Of a stretch of 64,000 nt of DNA, positions 45,041 through 52,637 are shown in pieces. The position numbers were made by a program, and so were the translations under genes. The stretch is taken from NCBI RefSeq assembly GCF_023657595.1, contig NZ_CP098323.1:4674001-4738000 (forward strand). Reading direction: 5' to 3'. This DNA is from Cytobacillus firmus. GTDB taxonomy: Bacteria > Bacillota > Bacilli > Bacillales > Cytobacillaceae. The notes beneath the pieces were generated by a model that had not been told where the DNA came from, did no database searches, and saw only the letters and a program-made list of their open reading frames with translations. Numbering within the stretch: position 1 is the stretch's first letter; every line of letters begins with the position of its first letter.

Positions 45041-45057
45041 TGTGACCACCGTTCACA
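45041..45057. promoter_or_regulatory. Inverted repeat TGTGA-N7-TCACA, candidate operator 2
   Basis: Same design as operator 1, with centres 25 bp apart. A lone CGTGA half-site lies at about 44966. Confidence 0.5.
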
Positions 45058-45122
45058 AACAGCCTTTTTACACTTTATTCCCGCTAAGTTAAAGGAAAGA
45101 AAGCAAACGGCGGTGAAAAAGG

Positions 45123-45524
45123 ATGTCTTTACCTGAAATACTGAAAAAGTTAAGAACAGACCGAAAGTGGACTCAGGATTTTGCAGCAGAAATGCTGAAA
45201 GTGGATCGCTCAACCATCAGCAAATACGAAACAGGCAAGGTCACCCCCACTTACCAAACCCTCGTACAAATGGCAGAAGTATATAAAGTGAATAAGACCT
45301 TATTGACTGATGAATTGGAGAGCCCGTCCTCCTACTCAGCGGCGGACAAGTCCGTTTTAAAAGAAAACCCGGATGATAAGGATATGGAAATGATCCGGGA
45401 GATCATCAGCCATTATCCGGACCTGAAAAAAGCCCTCCTGGATATATACACCTTTAACGAAAAGAAAAAAGCCCTCGCTGTGAGAATGATTAAGAACAAC
45501 ATTCATGCATTGAAGGAATTTTAG
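45123..45524 (+). CDS. XRE-family helix-turn-helix regulator
   Basis: The 133-residue protein has an N-terminal Cro/CI-type helix-turn-helix (about 5-60): LKKLRTDRKWTQDFAAEMLKVDRSTISKYETGKVTPTYQTLVQMAEVY. A short charged linker and a helical C-terminus (IISHYPDLKKALLDIYTFNEKKKA) follow, the latter probably for oligomerisation. GGCGGTG is a fair binding site for ATG 45123. The gene is divergent from the hypothetical gene at 44531-44917. Inverted repeats of matching spacing in the intergenic space are good candidates for its binding sites. The signal it responds to is unknown. Confidence 0.88.
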   Translation: MSLPEILKKLRTDRKWTQDFAAEMLKVDRSTISKYETGKVTPTYQTLVQMAEVYKVNKTLLTDELESPSSYSAADKSVLKENPDDKDMEMIREIISHYPDLKKALLDIYTFNEKKKALAVRMIKNNIHALKEF

Positions 45525-45527
45525 GTT

Positions 45528-45560
45528 ATTCGACAAAATTCGGGCGATGCCTGTCACCAT
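45528..45560. repeat. Dispersed element ATTCGACAAAATTCGG...GCCTGTCACCA, copy 2
   Basis: It aligns with 40047-40079. It follows the regulator gene at once and is followed by a terminator hairpin. Confidence 0.7.
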
Positions 45561-45590
45561 AAAAATAACCCGGCACATGAGTACCGGGTT
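45561..45590. terminator. Terminator after the ssbB unit
   Basis: A perfect 7-bp stem AACCCGG/CCGGGTT with a 10-base loop; on the minus strand it is followed by ATTTTTA. It may also stop the regulator gene. Confidence 0.75.
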
Positions 45591-45670
45591 CCAATTTGGG
45601 GAGGTTTTGGGGATATGATTGATTCTCTATATGGAAGGAAAATGTGTGGACAGCTGGATGGGGGATGCCG

Positions 45671-45871
45671 TCAATTCATGATGGAGAAGCGTTTAGCTGT
45701 TTGAAGCTTTTGTGTATGGCCGTTTAACATGACCGTTTCACGGATGAGCGCTTCAAGCTGGAGGACTCGTTTGTTCAGATCATCGACTCTGTGGTTTGAT
45801 TTTCCGAGCATTTTGATGAGGCTTTCGAGCATATATTCCAATGCCTTTTCTCTTTCAGACACTTCATTCAA
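45671..45871 (-). CDS. Small coiled-coil protein coupled to ssbB, 66 residues
   Basis: The start is TTG 45871, overlapping the ssbB stop as TTGA. AAGGAGGAG lies about seven to nine bases upstream inside the end of ssbB, so the unusual start is well supported. The product is a short helix-rich protein with a heptad pattern (HRVDDLNKRVLQLEALIRETV), like a small coiled-coil dimer. No family is recognised. Translational coupling suggests it is made in proportion to SsbB and may act with it, for instance in DNA uptake, but nothing in its sequence shows a function. Confidence 0.65.
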   Translation of the reverse strand: MNEVSEREKALEYMLESLIKMLGKSNHRVDDLNKRVLQLEALIRETVMLNGHTQKLQTAKRFSIMN

Positions 45872-46236
45872 AACGGAAGCTCCTCCTTGGTTACAGTCAC
45901 CGAAATGTCCTCTGTCTTCTTCCGTTCAAGAAAGCGGACGGATTCCGCTACCACCTCTGTTACGTAAATGCGCTTCTTTTCCTGATTATCATAATGCCTT
46001 GTCTGGATCCGCCCGGTTACTCCAATCAGGGTTCCTTTCCGGCAATACTGAGATGTATTTTCAGCCGTTTTCTTCCATAAGGTGCACTGCACAAAATCTG
46101 CATCGATTTCACCCTTCTGGTTGCGGTACTGGCGGTTAACTGCCAGTGTCACATTTGTTACCGGAATTCCCTCCTGTGTCCTTTTCAGCTCAGGATCCTT
46201 TGTCAGCCTTCCGACCAGGGTCACTTGATTGATCAT
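45868..46236 (-). CDS. ssbB: Single-stranded DNA-binding protein SsbB
   Basis: The start is ATG 46236, nine bases after GAGGAG; an ATG three codons earlier is too close to that site. The 122-residue OB-fold protein shows INQVTLVGRLTKDPELKRTQEG, NVTLAVNRQYRNQKGEIDADFVQCTLWKKTAEN and GTLIGVTGRIQTRHYDNQEKKRIYVTEVVAESVRFLE. It is shorter than SsbA and lacks the glycine-rich tail and the DDDLPF tip, though it ends EELPF. In B. subtilis SsbB (YwpH) is the competence-induced paralogue that coats incoming DNA. A ComK-type box and a promoter precede the gene, which supports the same role here. Confidence 0.9.
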   Translation of the reverse strand: MINQVTLVGRLTKDPELKRTQEGIPVTNVTLAVNRQYRNQKGEIDADFVQCTLWKKTAENTSQYCRKGTLIGVTGRIQTRHYDNQEKKRIYVTEVVAESVRFLERKKTEDISVTVTKEELPF

Positions 46237-46265
46237 GGTATTCATCTCCTCTCTTTGATAGCCTT

Positions 46266-46295
46266 ATCATAGCCGGAACTTCTTCACTATGTAAA
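46266..46295 (-). promoter_or_regulatory. Promoter of ssbB
   Basis: On the minus strand TTTACA (46295-46290), 18 bases and TATGAT (46271-46266). The ComK-like box lies six bases upstream of the -35. Confidence 0.55.
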
Positions 46296-46301
46296 AAAGC
46301 G

Positions 46302-46356
46302 AAAATGTGTTTTTCACAGTGCTTTTTCGGCAATAACACCGTTAAAATTTAATTTT
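46302..46356. promoter_or_regulatory. ComK-like K-box upstream of ssbB
   Basis: Two perfect AAAA-N5-TTTT words lie at 46302-46314 and 46344-46356, separated by 29 bp. Known K-boxes use spacers of 8, 18 or 31 bp, so the spacing is near but not equal to the longest class. Confidence 0.55.
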
Positions 46357-46458
46357 CCGCCCCTTTTCGGCAAAAAACTGCCTCGATAATGCGATTTTCA
46401 GCATTAATAAAAAGAAAATTCGACAAACTGTCAAATTCGCTTTCAGTTTGGGCTGTGT

Positions 46459-46464
46459 TATAAT
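46459..46464 (+). promoter_or_regulatory. Extended -10 box for the ywpF-like gene
   Basis: TGTGTTATAAT holds a perfect -10 with an upstream TG; the -35 region is poor. A TTCGACA word, as in Spo0A boxes, lies about 27 bases further upstream. Confidence 0.45.
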
Positions 46465-46501
46465 TTTTTAAAACAACTTATTTTAGAGATGGAGGTAAGC
46501 C

Positions 46502-46960
46502 ATGAAAACATTTAAACTTGTTTCTCTGCAATTGGTGGAAGAAAATGGCCTGATTGATATTGAACTGGATGATGGATTGATTATCAATAAAGAAGATGAG
46601 AAGAGCAGCTGGCTTCTGGAGGCATTTATTGATAAATCCTATCTTGAGTATTTCAAAAAGCGCGCTGATGATAATGATGAGCTGACCATCCAAGTTGTTA
46701 TTACCAAAAAAGAAAACGATCCAGCCGCATTCCAAACTAAAATTACCTCTATCAGCGAACTGGAAAACCATATCAGCATCCTTTTTGAGGGATCACTCAA
46801 AAGAACGAAAAATGATTACGCCGAATTGCTGCTTCAGGACCTCTTGGACAAGGGCTATATCGGCGACAATCTCCTCGATGAATTCAAGGTTAAGATGCAA
46901 AGCAAGCCGCGCCTTGCCACTGCTAAAAAGGAAAATAAAGAAACTCCCGCTCAGTCATGA
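46502..46960 (+). CDS. ywpF: YwpF-like protein
   Basis: The 152-residue protein begins MKTFKLVSLQLVEENGLIDIELDDGLIINKEDE, which matches the YwpF family as I recall it. It has an alpha/beta body with an acidic surface, and a lysine-rich tail (TAKKENKETPAQS). No signal peptide or membrane helix is seen, and no catalytic motif. GATGGAGG precedes ATG 46502. It is a single gene between its own promoter and a terminator that begins inside the last codons. The location beside ssbB agrees with the B. subtilis ywp region. Its function is unknown. Confidence 0.75.
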   Translation: MKTFKLVSLQLVEENGLIDIELDDGLIINKEDEKSSWLLEAFIDKSYLEYFKKRADDNDELTIQVVITKKENDPAAFQTKITSISELENHISILFEGSLKRTKNDYAELLLQDLLDKGYIGDNLLDEFKVKMQSKPRLATAKKENKETPAQS

Positions 46961-46969
46961 CGGGAGTTT
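46941..46969 (+). terminator. Terminator of the ywpF-like gene
   Basis: A perfect 9-bp stem AAACTCCCG/CGGGAGTTT followed by TTC; the left arm overlaps the last codons of the gene. Confidence 0.85.
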
Positions 46970-46979
46970 TTCTTAACTA

Positions 46980-47270
46980 TTACTGATCTTTATTATCCTC
47001 ATCCTGCATATCAAGCTTATCTTCCACAGCATCTTCGCCCGGCTCGTTGTTGTCTTCCATCATGTCGCCGTCGTCATCTGTGTTGATGTCGTTGTCATCT
47101 GTGTTTTCATTCAGATCATTCGTCATATCGCCATCATTTACATCACCATTATTATCCTCAGTGATTGTATCATCTTCCGGCGGCGGCTCCTGGTTGTCAG
47201 TAGCACAGCCTGCCAGTAGCATGGCGGAAAGAGCGGTTCCTCCGATAAGTGTTAAAAGCTTTTTATTCAT
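46980..47270 (-). CDS. Small acidic lipoprotein, 96 residues
   Basis: ATG 47270 behind AAAGGAG is the start; the longer frame upstream has no site. The signal peptide MNKKLLTLIGGTALSAMLLAGC ends in a lipobox with Cys22. The mature part is extremely acidic and Asp/Asn rich (NDGDMTNDLNENTDDNDINTDDDGDMM) and so probably unfolded and cation binding. The low-complexity sequence prevents a family call. It is encoded downstream of fabZ on the same strand, though a terminator separates the two. A role at the cell surface is all that can be stated. Confidence 0.75.
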   Translation of the reverse strand: MNKKLLTLIGGTALSAMLLAGCATDNQEPPPEDDTITEDNNGDVNDGDMTNDLNENTDDNDINTDDDGDMMEDNNEPGEDAVEDKLDMQDEDNKDQ

Positions 47271-47365
47271 CGTTAAAGCTCCTTTCAAAAGATGTATTGT
47301 TGACCTGATGCATTGGTCTTCCTTTATATTTCCCAAAAACCGAAACAACTTGCATCTTTTTTTAC

Positions 47366-47396
47366 AGAAAAAATCCCGCACATTGTGTACGGGATT
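47366..47396 (-). terminator. Terminator of fabZ
   Basis: On the minus strand a 7-bp stem AATCCCG/CGGGATT with an 11-base loop is followed by TTTTC, nine bases past the fabZ stop. Confidence 0.85.
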
Positions 47397-47404
47397 ACCA
47401 ACTC

Positions 47405-47833
47405 TTATCTTTCAATCGCAAACATAATTTCCGCTTCCATCGCGACTTCGCCATCAACGGTCGCACGGGCTTTGCCTTTTCCTATTCCTCTGCGGACGGA
47501 GAGCAATTCGACTTCCATGATGAGTGTATCGCCGGGCCGCACCTGGCGTTTCCAGCGGCATTTTTCCACACCGGCAAAAAAGGCGAGTTTGCCTTTATAT
47601 TCATCCAGTGACAGCAGTGCCACAGCACCTGTCTGCGCACAGGCTTCAAGCGTCAGGCATCCCGGGAATACATTGTAATTAGGGAAATGCCCATTGAACA
47701 CTTCCTCGTTGGCACTTATATTTTTTTTGCCGACAGCTCTTTTTCCAGGCTCAAGCTCTTCAATGGAATCCACGAACAGGAATGGATATCGGTGAGGGAT
47801 GATTTCTTTGATTTCTTCTACATTTAATTTCAT
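47405..47833 (-). CDS. fabZ: 3-hydroxyacyl-ACP dehydratase FabZ
   Basis: ATG 47833 with GGGAG upstream yields a 142-residue hot-dog-fold enzyme. It shows [10 protein letters not shown] near the N-terminus, the catalytic His49 in NGHFP and Glu63 in LEACAQ, exactly at the positions known from other FabZ proteins. The reaction is dehydration of 3-hydroxyacyl-ACP in fatty acid elongation. The loop after GHFP reads NYNVFPGCL where most FabZ proteins have xxPVMPGVL, a mild deviation. The gene lies between flhP/EpuA-like genes and ywpF, as in B. subtilis, and has its own terminator. Confidence 0.92.
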   Translation of the reverse strand: MKLNVEEIKEIIPHRYPFLFVDSIEELEPGKRAVGKKNISANEEVFNGHFPNYNVFPGCLTLEACAQTGAVALLSLDEYKGKLAFFAGVEKCRWKRQVRPGDTLIMEVELLSVRRGIGKGKARATVDGEVAMEAEIMFAIER

Positions 47834-47921
47834 ATGTATCGCTCCCATGCATTATTTAGTACCAGATACTAATAGCTTATATTTATTTTACTAAAAAATT
47901 GATGATACGCAAAGTGCCAAC

Positions 47922-47947
47922 AAAAAAAGAAGGGTTTTGAGCCCTCC
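47922..47947 (-). terminator. Terminator of the mbl-flhO-flhP-epuA side
   Basis: On the minus strand a 6-bp stem GGAGGG/CCCTTC (one wobble) with a 7-base loop is followed by TTTTTTTG, 11 bases past the stop of the small membrane gene. Confidence 0.8.
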
Positions 47948-47957
47948 TTTCCATTTT

Positions 47958-48227
47958 CTATTCTTTTTCCACCAGTTCAACTATATGCATCCAGGTGGAC
48001 TTTGAAAAAATATCCTTTACTTCGCCGCCGCCAATGACACCATACCCGACCGCGGCTCCTGCCGTAACGCTCAGGAAAATTAAAAGCACGACAATAATAA
48101 TCCGAAGCCAGATCGGAATGAGACGGATGCGAACCCGCCCTTTACGCGGTGACTCATCTTTGCTGCGTTCATTTTTCAGTTGTTCACGCGTCTTGACTGC
48201 TTCTTGATTACTGTTGTTTACTGACAT
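47958..48227 (-). CDS. EpuA-like small membrane protein
   Basis: The 89-residue protein has a charged, basic N-terminal half (NSNQEAVKTREQLKNERSKDESPRKGRVRIRLIP), one membrane helix (IWLRIIIVVLLIFLSVTAGAAVGYGVIGGG) and a short extracellular tail. This layout matches the EpuA family (PF11772), often mis-annotated as RNA polymerase beta subunit in Firmicutes. AAAGGGGA precedes ATG 48227. It follows flhP by 18 bases and ends the transcript at a strong terminator. A structural or regulatory role at the membrane is possible; no function is established. Confidence 0.75.
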   Translation of the reverse strand: MSVNNSNQEAVKTREQLKNERSKDESPRKGRVRIRLIPIWLRIIIVVLLIFLSVTAGAAVGYGVIGGGEVKDIFSKSTWMHIVELVEKE

Positions 48228-48245
48228 TTTATTTCCCCTTTTTAT

Positions 48246-49073
48246 CTAACGTATTCCATTGACCAGTCCCATCATTTGATCAGCCATGGAGACGGATCTG
48301 GACTGAAACTGATAAGCCCGCTGGAGGTTGATTAATTCTGTCATTTCCTTGGACAAATCCACATTGGACTGTTCCAGGGAACCCTGGGCCATTCCAATCT
48401 GTCCGCGAAGTGCACCGTTCAGCTCTGTAAAAATCCCCTCGCCGTCTATTCCATCCGGCAGGCCAAGAAGATTATCGCCTTTTTGCTCCAGGAATTGAGG
48501 CTTGTTGATCAGGACCACTCCAAGATTGTATTCCTGGATGGCACCATTGGCTGCTTCTGCCAAAAAGCTCCCTGTATCAGTTAGTTTAAAATTTTTAGCC
48601 TGTCCATTTATTATAATCGAATTATTATTTTCATCAAGAACCGGCAGTCCGTCCGCTGTCACAAGCATGGTCTCATTATCTGAAACCGGTGTTAAATAAA
48701 AAGCGCCTGCTCTGGTAAAACGCACCGCTGCTCCATCTTCCGTCTGCTCCAGCACACGGAAATACTGGCCTTCCTTTGTGAAAGCAAAGTCGAGCGGCCG
48801 GTCTGTTGCCTTTAAAGAACCCTGCTGCATGACGATTTGGGACTGCGCCATCTTTGCACCCACGCCCTGCCTGATGCCTGCCGGTGTCAGTCTTCCTGCC
48901 TCGGCAGCCGGATTCCGCTGATTATTGAACTGCTGAAAAAGCAAATCAGTAAAATTGGCTTCCCGTCTTTTAAAGGCCGCTGTATCAATGTTGGCCACAT
49001 TATGGCTGACAATATCCATCTGCTTCTGCAGCTGGGCCAGAGTATTTGTTGCCGTGATCATCGTACGATTCAT
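48246..49073 (-). CDS. flhP: Flagellar hook-basal body protein FlhP
   Basis: The 275-residue protein has the FlgG/FlgF-type layout: an N-terminal helix with the rod signature QKQMDIVSHNVANIDTAAFKRREANFTDL, a beta-rich central domain (LDFAFTKEGQYFRVLEQ, FTRAGAFYLTPV), and the C-terminal LEQSNVDLSKEMTELINLQRAYQFQSRSV helix that assembles into the distal rod or hook. AAGGGGGA precedes ATG 49073. It is paired with flhO upstream, downstream of mbl as in B. subtilis, outside the main flagellar operon. Together with the chemoreceptors it indicates a motile organism. Confidence 0.92.
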   Translation of the reverse strand: MNRTMITATNTLAQLQKQMDIVSHNVANIDTAAFKRREANFTDLLFQQFNNQRNPAAEAGRLTPAGIRQGVGAKMAQSQIVMQQGSLKATDRPLDFAFTKEGQYFRVLEQTEDGAAVRFTRAGAFYLTPVSDNETMLVTADGLPVLDENNNSIIINGQAKNFKLTDTGSFLAEAANGAIQEYNLGVVLINKPQFLEQKGDNLLGLPDGIDGEGIFTELNGALRGQIGMAQGSLEQSNVDLSKEMTELINLQRAYQFQSRSVSMADQMMGLVNGIR

Positions 49074-49107
49074 TGTTTTTCCCCCTTAGCGGGTCTGCGG
49101 CAGGTCA

Positions 49108-49947
49108 TTACCCGATCCGCCCGATTTCATTTGCGGCTTTCTCCATACTGCGGTCATATGCCTGCAGAACCTTTTGGTTTGCTTCAAAAAAGCGATAGGC
49201 GGCCATCATATCCGTCATTGTACGGGAAGCATCCACATTGGAACGCTCCAGATAGCCCTGCTGAAGCTTGAATTGGACATTCTGTGCATTATAGGCATTT
49301 TCGAGGATGCTCTCTTCTGTCGCTGCATAAAGTCCGTCGCCTTCTTTTCTCAGACTTTCGGGATTTTGGGCAAAAGTGATGCCTAGTCTGGCTGTTTCAC
49401 CCGCCTCACCGGTAATCACACCATCTTCACTTACTGTAAAACGGTCACTGGAGAGCTGAATCCGCTCACCCGCATCATCTAAAATATATAATCCGCCTGC
49501 TGTCGTTAAATAGCCCCCGGCATCGATGGTAAAATTCCCATTCCTCGTATAGCGGGGTTCGCCGTCGTTTCCAGCTGCGTTATAAAAAACAGTCCCTCTT
49601 AAGCCTGTTTCCGGATTCACCGGCAAATTAAGATCCAGCAATGCCAGGTCAGTACCGAGGCCAGTTTCCTTCATATCTCCCTGCATGAAGGACGGAAGCG
49701 TCTCCTGCATATAAACCCCCGTAGTCAGTCTGCCGACTTCATTATTAAAAGGAAAGTTTAGTCCATTTTCAGTCGGCACGGTCTGCTGGCCCATGCGCTT
49801 GAGAAGCATTTCCGGAAAAGACCTCAGGCTCGTCTGATCTGCTTTAAAGCCGGGTGTATTGGCATTCGCCATATTATTTGTCAGTACTTCCGTTCTCCGC
49901 TGCTGTGCAAGCATTCCGGAAGCAGCCGTGTAGAAACCTCTAAACAT
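49108..49947 (-). CDS. flhO: Flagellar hook-basal body protein FlhO
   Basis: ATG 49947, eight bases after AGAGG, is the likely start; a GTG three codons earlier overlaps the binding site. The 279-residue protein begins MFRGFYTAASGMLAQQRRTEVLTNNMANANTPGFKAD, the rod-protein signature with the ANANTPGFK phrase. It ends with GYLERSNVDASRTMTDMMAAYRFFEANQKVLQAYD, the paired C-terminal helix. The middle is beta rich (PRYTRNGNFTIDAGGYLTTAGG). It lies 34 bases upstream of flhP and is probably transcribed with it. Export by the flagellar secretion apparatus is expected, and no Sec signal peptide is present. Confidence 0.92.
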   Translation of the reverse strand: MFRGFYTAASGMLAQQRRTEVLTNNMANANTPGFKADQTSLRSFPEMLLKRMGQQTVPTENGLNFPFNNEVGRLTTGVYMQETLPSFMQGDMKETGLGTDLALLDLNLPVNPETGLRGTVFYNAAGNDGEPRYTRNGNFTIDAGGYLTTAGGLYILDDAGERIQLSSDRFTVSEDGVITGEAGETARLGITFAQNPESLRKEGDGLYAATEESILENAYNAQNVQFKLQQGYLERSNVDASRTMTDMMAAYRFFEANQKVLQAYDRSMEKAANEIGRIG

Positions 49948-50129
49948 CTTTTTCACCTCTATTTATTCCGAACAATCTTTTCTAGCTCTATTATAAAAAA
50001 CTTTCCGACAATAAACATTAAAAATTTGAAGAATGGAGTCAGATTTTGAAAAAAGCTGTACCTTTTTTTCATCGGCTGAAATGGAAAAATGTTTACAGAT
50101 AAAACCTTTCAGATGAGCCTAAAAGAAAA

Positions 50130-50146
50130 ACCCGCCAATGGCGGGT
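50130..50146 (-). terminator. Terminator of mbl
   Basis: On the minus strand ACCCGCC/GGCGGGT, a perfect 7-bp stem with a 3-base loop, is followed by TTTTC, eight bases past the mbl stop. Confidence 0.88.
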
Positions 50147-50153
50147 CCCTAAG

Positions 50154-51155
50154 TTATACAAGCTTCTTCTTCGGAAGCTTATCAATATTATCAAGCATAA
50201 TGCCAGTTCCGACAGCTACGCAATCCATCGGATTTTCGGCAATTAAGACAGGGACTTTCAGCTCTTCCGCCAGAAGCTGGTCGATTCCGTGAAGAAGTGC
50301 GCCGCCTCCTGTTAAAATTACCCCGCGGTCAATGATGTCTGCAGACAATTCAGGCGGTGTGCGTTCCAGCACGCTTTTAGCAGCCTGGATGATGACATCA
50401 ACGGATTCTGCCAAAGCACCCTGAACTTCCTCTGACCGAACTGTAATGGTTCTTGGAAGACCTGACACCATGTCGCGGCCGCGGATTTCCATTTCTTCGT
50501 TTTTGCCGCCAGGGAATACAGTCCCAATCGTTACTTTAATGTTTTCAGCTGTTCTTTCGCCGATTAAAAGCTTGTACTCTTTTTTGATGTATTGAAGAAT
50601 TTCGTTGTCAAACTTATCTCCGGCCATTTTTATGGATGAAGACGTCACAATGTCTCCCATTGATAATACCGCGACATCCGTTGTTCCGCCGCCGATATCG
50701 ACAACCATGTTACCGCTCGGCTGGAAGATGTCCATGCCTGCTCCGATAGCTGCAACCTTTGGCTCTTCTTCGAGGTAAATCTTTTTGCCGCCGCTTTTTT
50801 CAGCCGCTTCCTTGATCGCTTTCTGTTCAACACCTGTCACATTTGTCGGGCAGCAGATCAGAATGCGCGGCTTTGATAAGAAGCCTTTAACATTCAATTT
50901 GTTGATAAAATGCTTCAGCATCGCTTCTGTTACATCAAAGTCGGCAATAACCCCGTCTTTTAGCGGTCGGATTGCCACGATGTTCCCCGGCGTACGACCA
51001 ACCATGCGGCGTGCTTCTTCTCCTACGGCCAGCACCTTGTTTGTATTTCGGTCAATTGCCACTACCGATGGTTCATTCAGCACAATACCGCGGCCTTTAA
51101 CGTGGATTAGCACGTTGGCTGTTCCTAAATCAATCCCAATATCCCTAGCAAACAT
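50154..51155 (-). CDS. mbl: Rod-shape actin homologue Mbl
   Basis: ATG 51155 behind AAGGAGG starts a 333-residue MreB-type protein. The actin-fold nucleotide motifs are visible: GIDLGTANVLIHVKGRGIVLNEPSVVA (phosphate 1), MVVDIGGGTTDVAVLSMG (phosphate 2) and GVILTGGGALLHGIDQLL (adenosine). The text LICCPTNVTGVEQKAIKEAAE separates Mbl from MreB, which usually reads VCVPSGITxVE. Mbl filaments guide the cell-wall elongation machinery along the membrane. The gene is followed by flhO and flhP and preceded by a long leader below spoIIID, the B. subtilis order. Confidence 0.93.
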   Translation of the reverse strand: MFARDIGIDLGTANVLIHVKGRGIVLNEPSVVAIDRNTNKVLAVGEEARRMVGRTPGNIVAIRPLKDGVIADFDVTEAMLKHFINKLNVKGFLSKPRILICCPTNVTGVEQKAIKEAAEKSGGKKIYLEEEPKVAAIGAGMDIFQPSGNMVVDIGGGTTDVAVLSMGDIVTSSSIKMAGDKFDNEILQYIKKEYKLLIGERTAENIKVTIGTVFPGGKNEEMEIRGRDMVSGLPRTITVRSEEVQGALAESVDVIIQAAKSVLERTPPELSADIIDRGVILTGGGALLHGIDQLLAEELKVPVLIAENPMDCVAVGTGIMLDNIDKLPKKKLV

Positions 51156-51673
51156 TTCTTTTTTTCCTCCTTGCAACATGGCCAGCTTCTGTCCGCACCT
51201 TTGAAGGCTCTCTCTATTTAGGCATTCTTAAAGCGAACTTCGCTTATTAATTTTTAGTTAGATGATCAAATCATTATTCGCAACAGCAGTTCAAGCCACG
51301 CAAAAAAATCAGTTCTTTAATAAAAGAAATGATTTTGCCTGGCGTCTCTTTAGGAGTCCTAGTCTTTACGAACCAAGTTCTATCCTAATTTTATATTTTA
51401 TCACATTCCTTGTGAAAGCAGTAACATTTTGACAGAATTTGTGAGACTTTTTGCGGGTTTTTGTCGAAATGGGGAAAAGGATGCAGGCGACTTGAAAAGG
51501 GGCTTAAATCCATAGAGCAAAGCCAAGGTTTCAGGCTATGGAAACAGCTTATGAGCTTTTAGCCCCCGGAGCCGCAATTGAGGTTCATGTACAGCTTTGA
51601 AAATTAGCCGTGACACTTTTTAAAATGGCAGTCTTTAACCTTTGACGCCTTTATCGGCGCCATTTGTTTCATT
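51156..51673. other. 518-bp region between spoIIID and mbl, no gene
   Basis: No credible gene. A weak promoter-like pair for mbl is TTCACA, 17 bases and TAAAAT on the minus strand near 51390-51420. A TGTCGAA word occurs near 51467. Nothing else was identified. Confidence 0.5.
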
Positions 51674-51946
51674 TCATTTAACTGGCTCTTCTTCCATTTC
51701 TTCTTTTTTATACTTCATTTTAGTGGCTTCACCGCCGCGAAGATGGCGGATCGATTTATGATAATCCAGGATTTCCTTTACTTCGTTTGCCAGTTCAGGA
51801 TTGATTTCAGGCAGTCTTTCCGTCAAGTCTTTATGGACTGTACTTTTGGATACGCCAAACTCCTTCGCGATTACGCGAACCGTTTTTTTCGTCTCCACGA
51901 TATACTTTCCAATCTTGATAGTTCTCTCTTTGATGTAATCGTGCAC
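51674..51946 (-). CDS. spoIIID: Sporulation transcription factor SpoIIID
   Basis: The start is GTG 51946 behind GGAGGGCGAG; the in-frame extension of 27 codons upstream has no counterpart in known SpoIIID. The 90-residue protein begins VHDYIKERTIKIGKYIVETKKTVRVIAKEFGVSKSTVHKDLTERLPEINPEL, almost the textbook SpoIIID helix-turn-helix, followed by the basic region HKSIRHLRGGEATKMKYKK that makes extra DNA contacts. It switches mother-cell genes during SigE-directed sporulation. A good SigE promoter lies about 220 bases upstream. In B. subtilis translation depends on a leader ORF (usd); a clear counterpart is not visible here. Confidence 0.95.
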   Translation of the reverse strand: MHDYIKERTIKIGKYIVETKKTVRVIAKEFGVSKSTVHKDLTERLPEINPELANEVKEILDYHKSIRHLRGGEATKMKYKKEEMEEEPVK

Positions 51947-52637
51947 ACCACTCGCCCTCCCCAATTTGGATGTGAGAAGTGTGAAATGAGACTCGCTTTC
52001 TGTCTGGATTTTAACTGTATTCCGCATGGATTCCTGATTAATTGAAGTTAATCGTACATGCGCCTGAAATGCTTGCTTTCAGTTTGCGATAATTAAACAT
52101 GTCCTCAACATATTCATTAGTTTAGTAAAACGATCCCTCACCTCATACATTCTCTTTGTAAGGTTTGTAACAGTTTATTAGCTTGGTTGAGGGAATATGC
52201 ACGAAAAACGCAATAAGGACAAGGTTTTGTTTAAATTTTTTGAAAATAGGACATCTGGAAGTCAAAATAAGAAATGTTTTCAAAAAATTCTATGGGGTAT
52301 TTAAAAAATAAGCAGTCTAAAGACCAGTGACAACTTTCCTAATTTCAATTGTTCCATGGATAAGATCCAGGACTTTCCCCGCACATTCGACAAAATTCTT
52401 CATTCCCTGTTAATTCATTTCGATGTCAGCAAACTATTTCATTTGCATCAGATAATTGCATATATCTAGGAATTACCGAGCGCATTGAACTATATGGATT
52501 TTCGGAAACAAGGGAAAAGAGCCAGGAACTCCTCCCTATTGTGAAGCGGATCGTTATCCCGTACTATTTTTTTCGGAAAACAATTCATTTAATTGGTTAT
52601 GAAACCATAATATTCCAAAGGATAGGATGAATATAGA
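51947..52637. other. 691-bp region between spoIIID and the LysM gene
   Basis: It contains the spoIIID leader and SigE promoter (52172-52200) and, to the right, about 400 AT-rich bases with no gene. A partial ATTCGACAAAATTC word occurs at 52384-52397. Confidence 0.55.
52172..52200 (-). promoter_or_regulatory. SigE-type promoter of spoIIID
   Basis: On the minus strand GCATATT (52200-52194) is a perfect SigE -35, followed by 14 bases and AATAAACT (52179-52172), which agrees with CATACAnT at five of seven fixed positions. Confidence 0.6.

Noticed and set aside
52079-52150. A 23-codon leader frame before spoIIID as a usd counterpart
   Set aside because: The binding site is poor and the frame ends far from the spoIIID start, unlike the coupled usd of B. 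subtilis.
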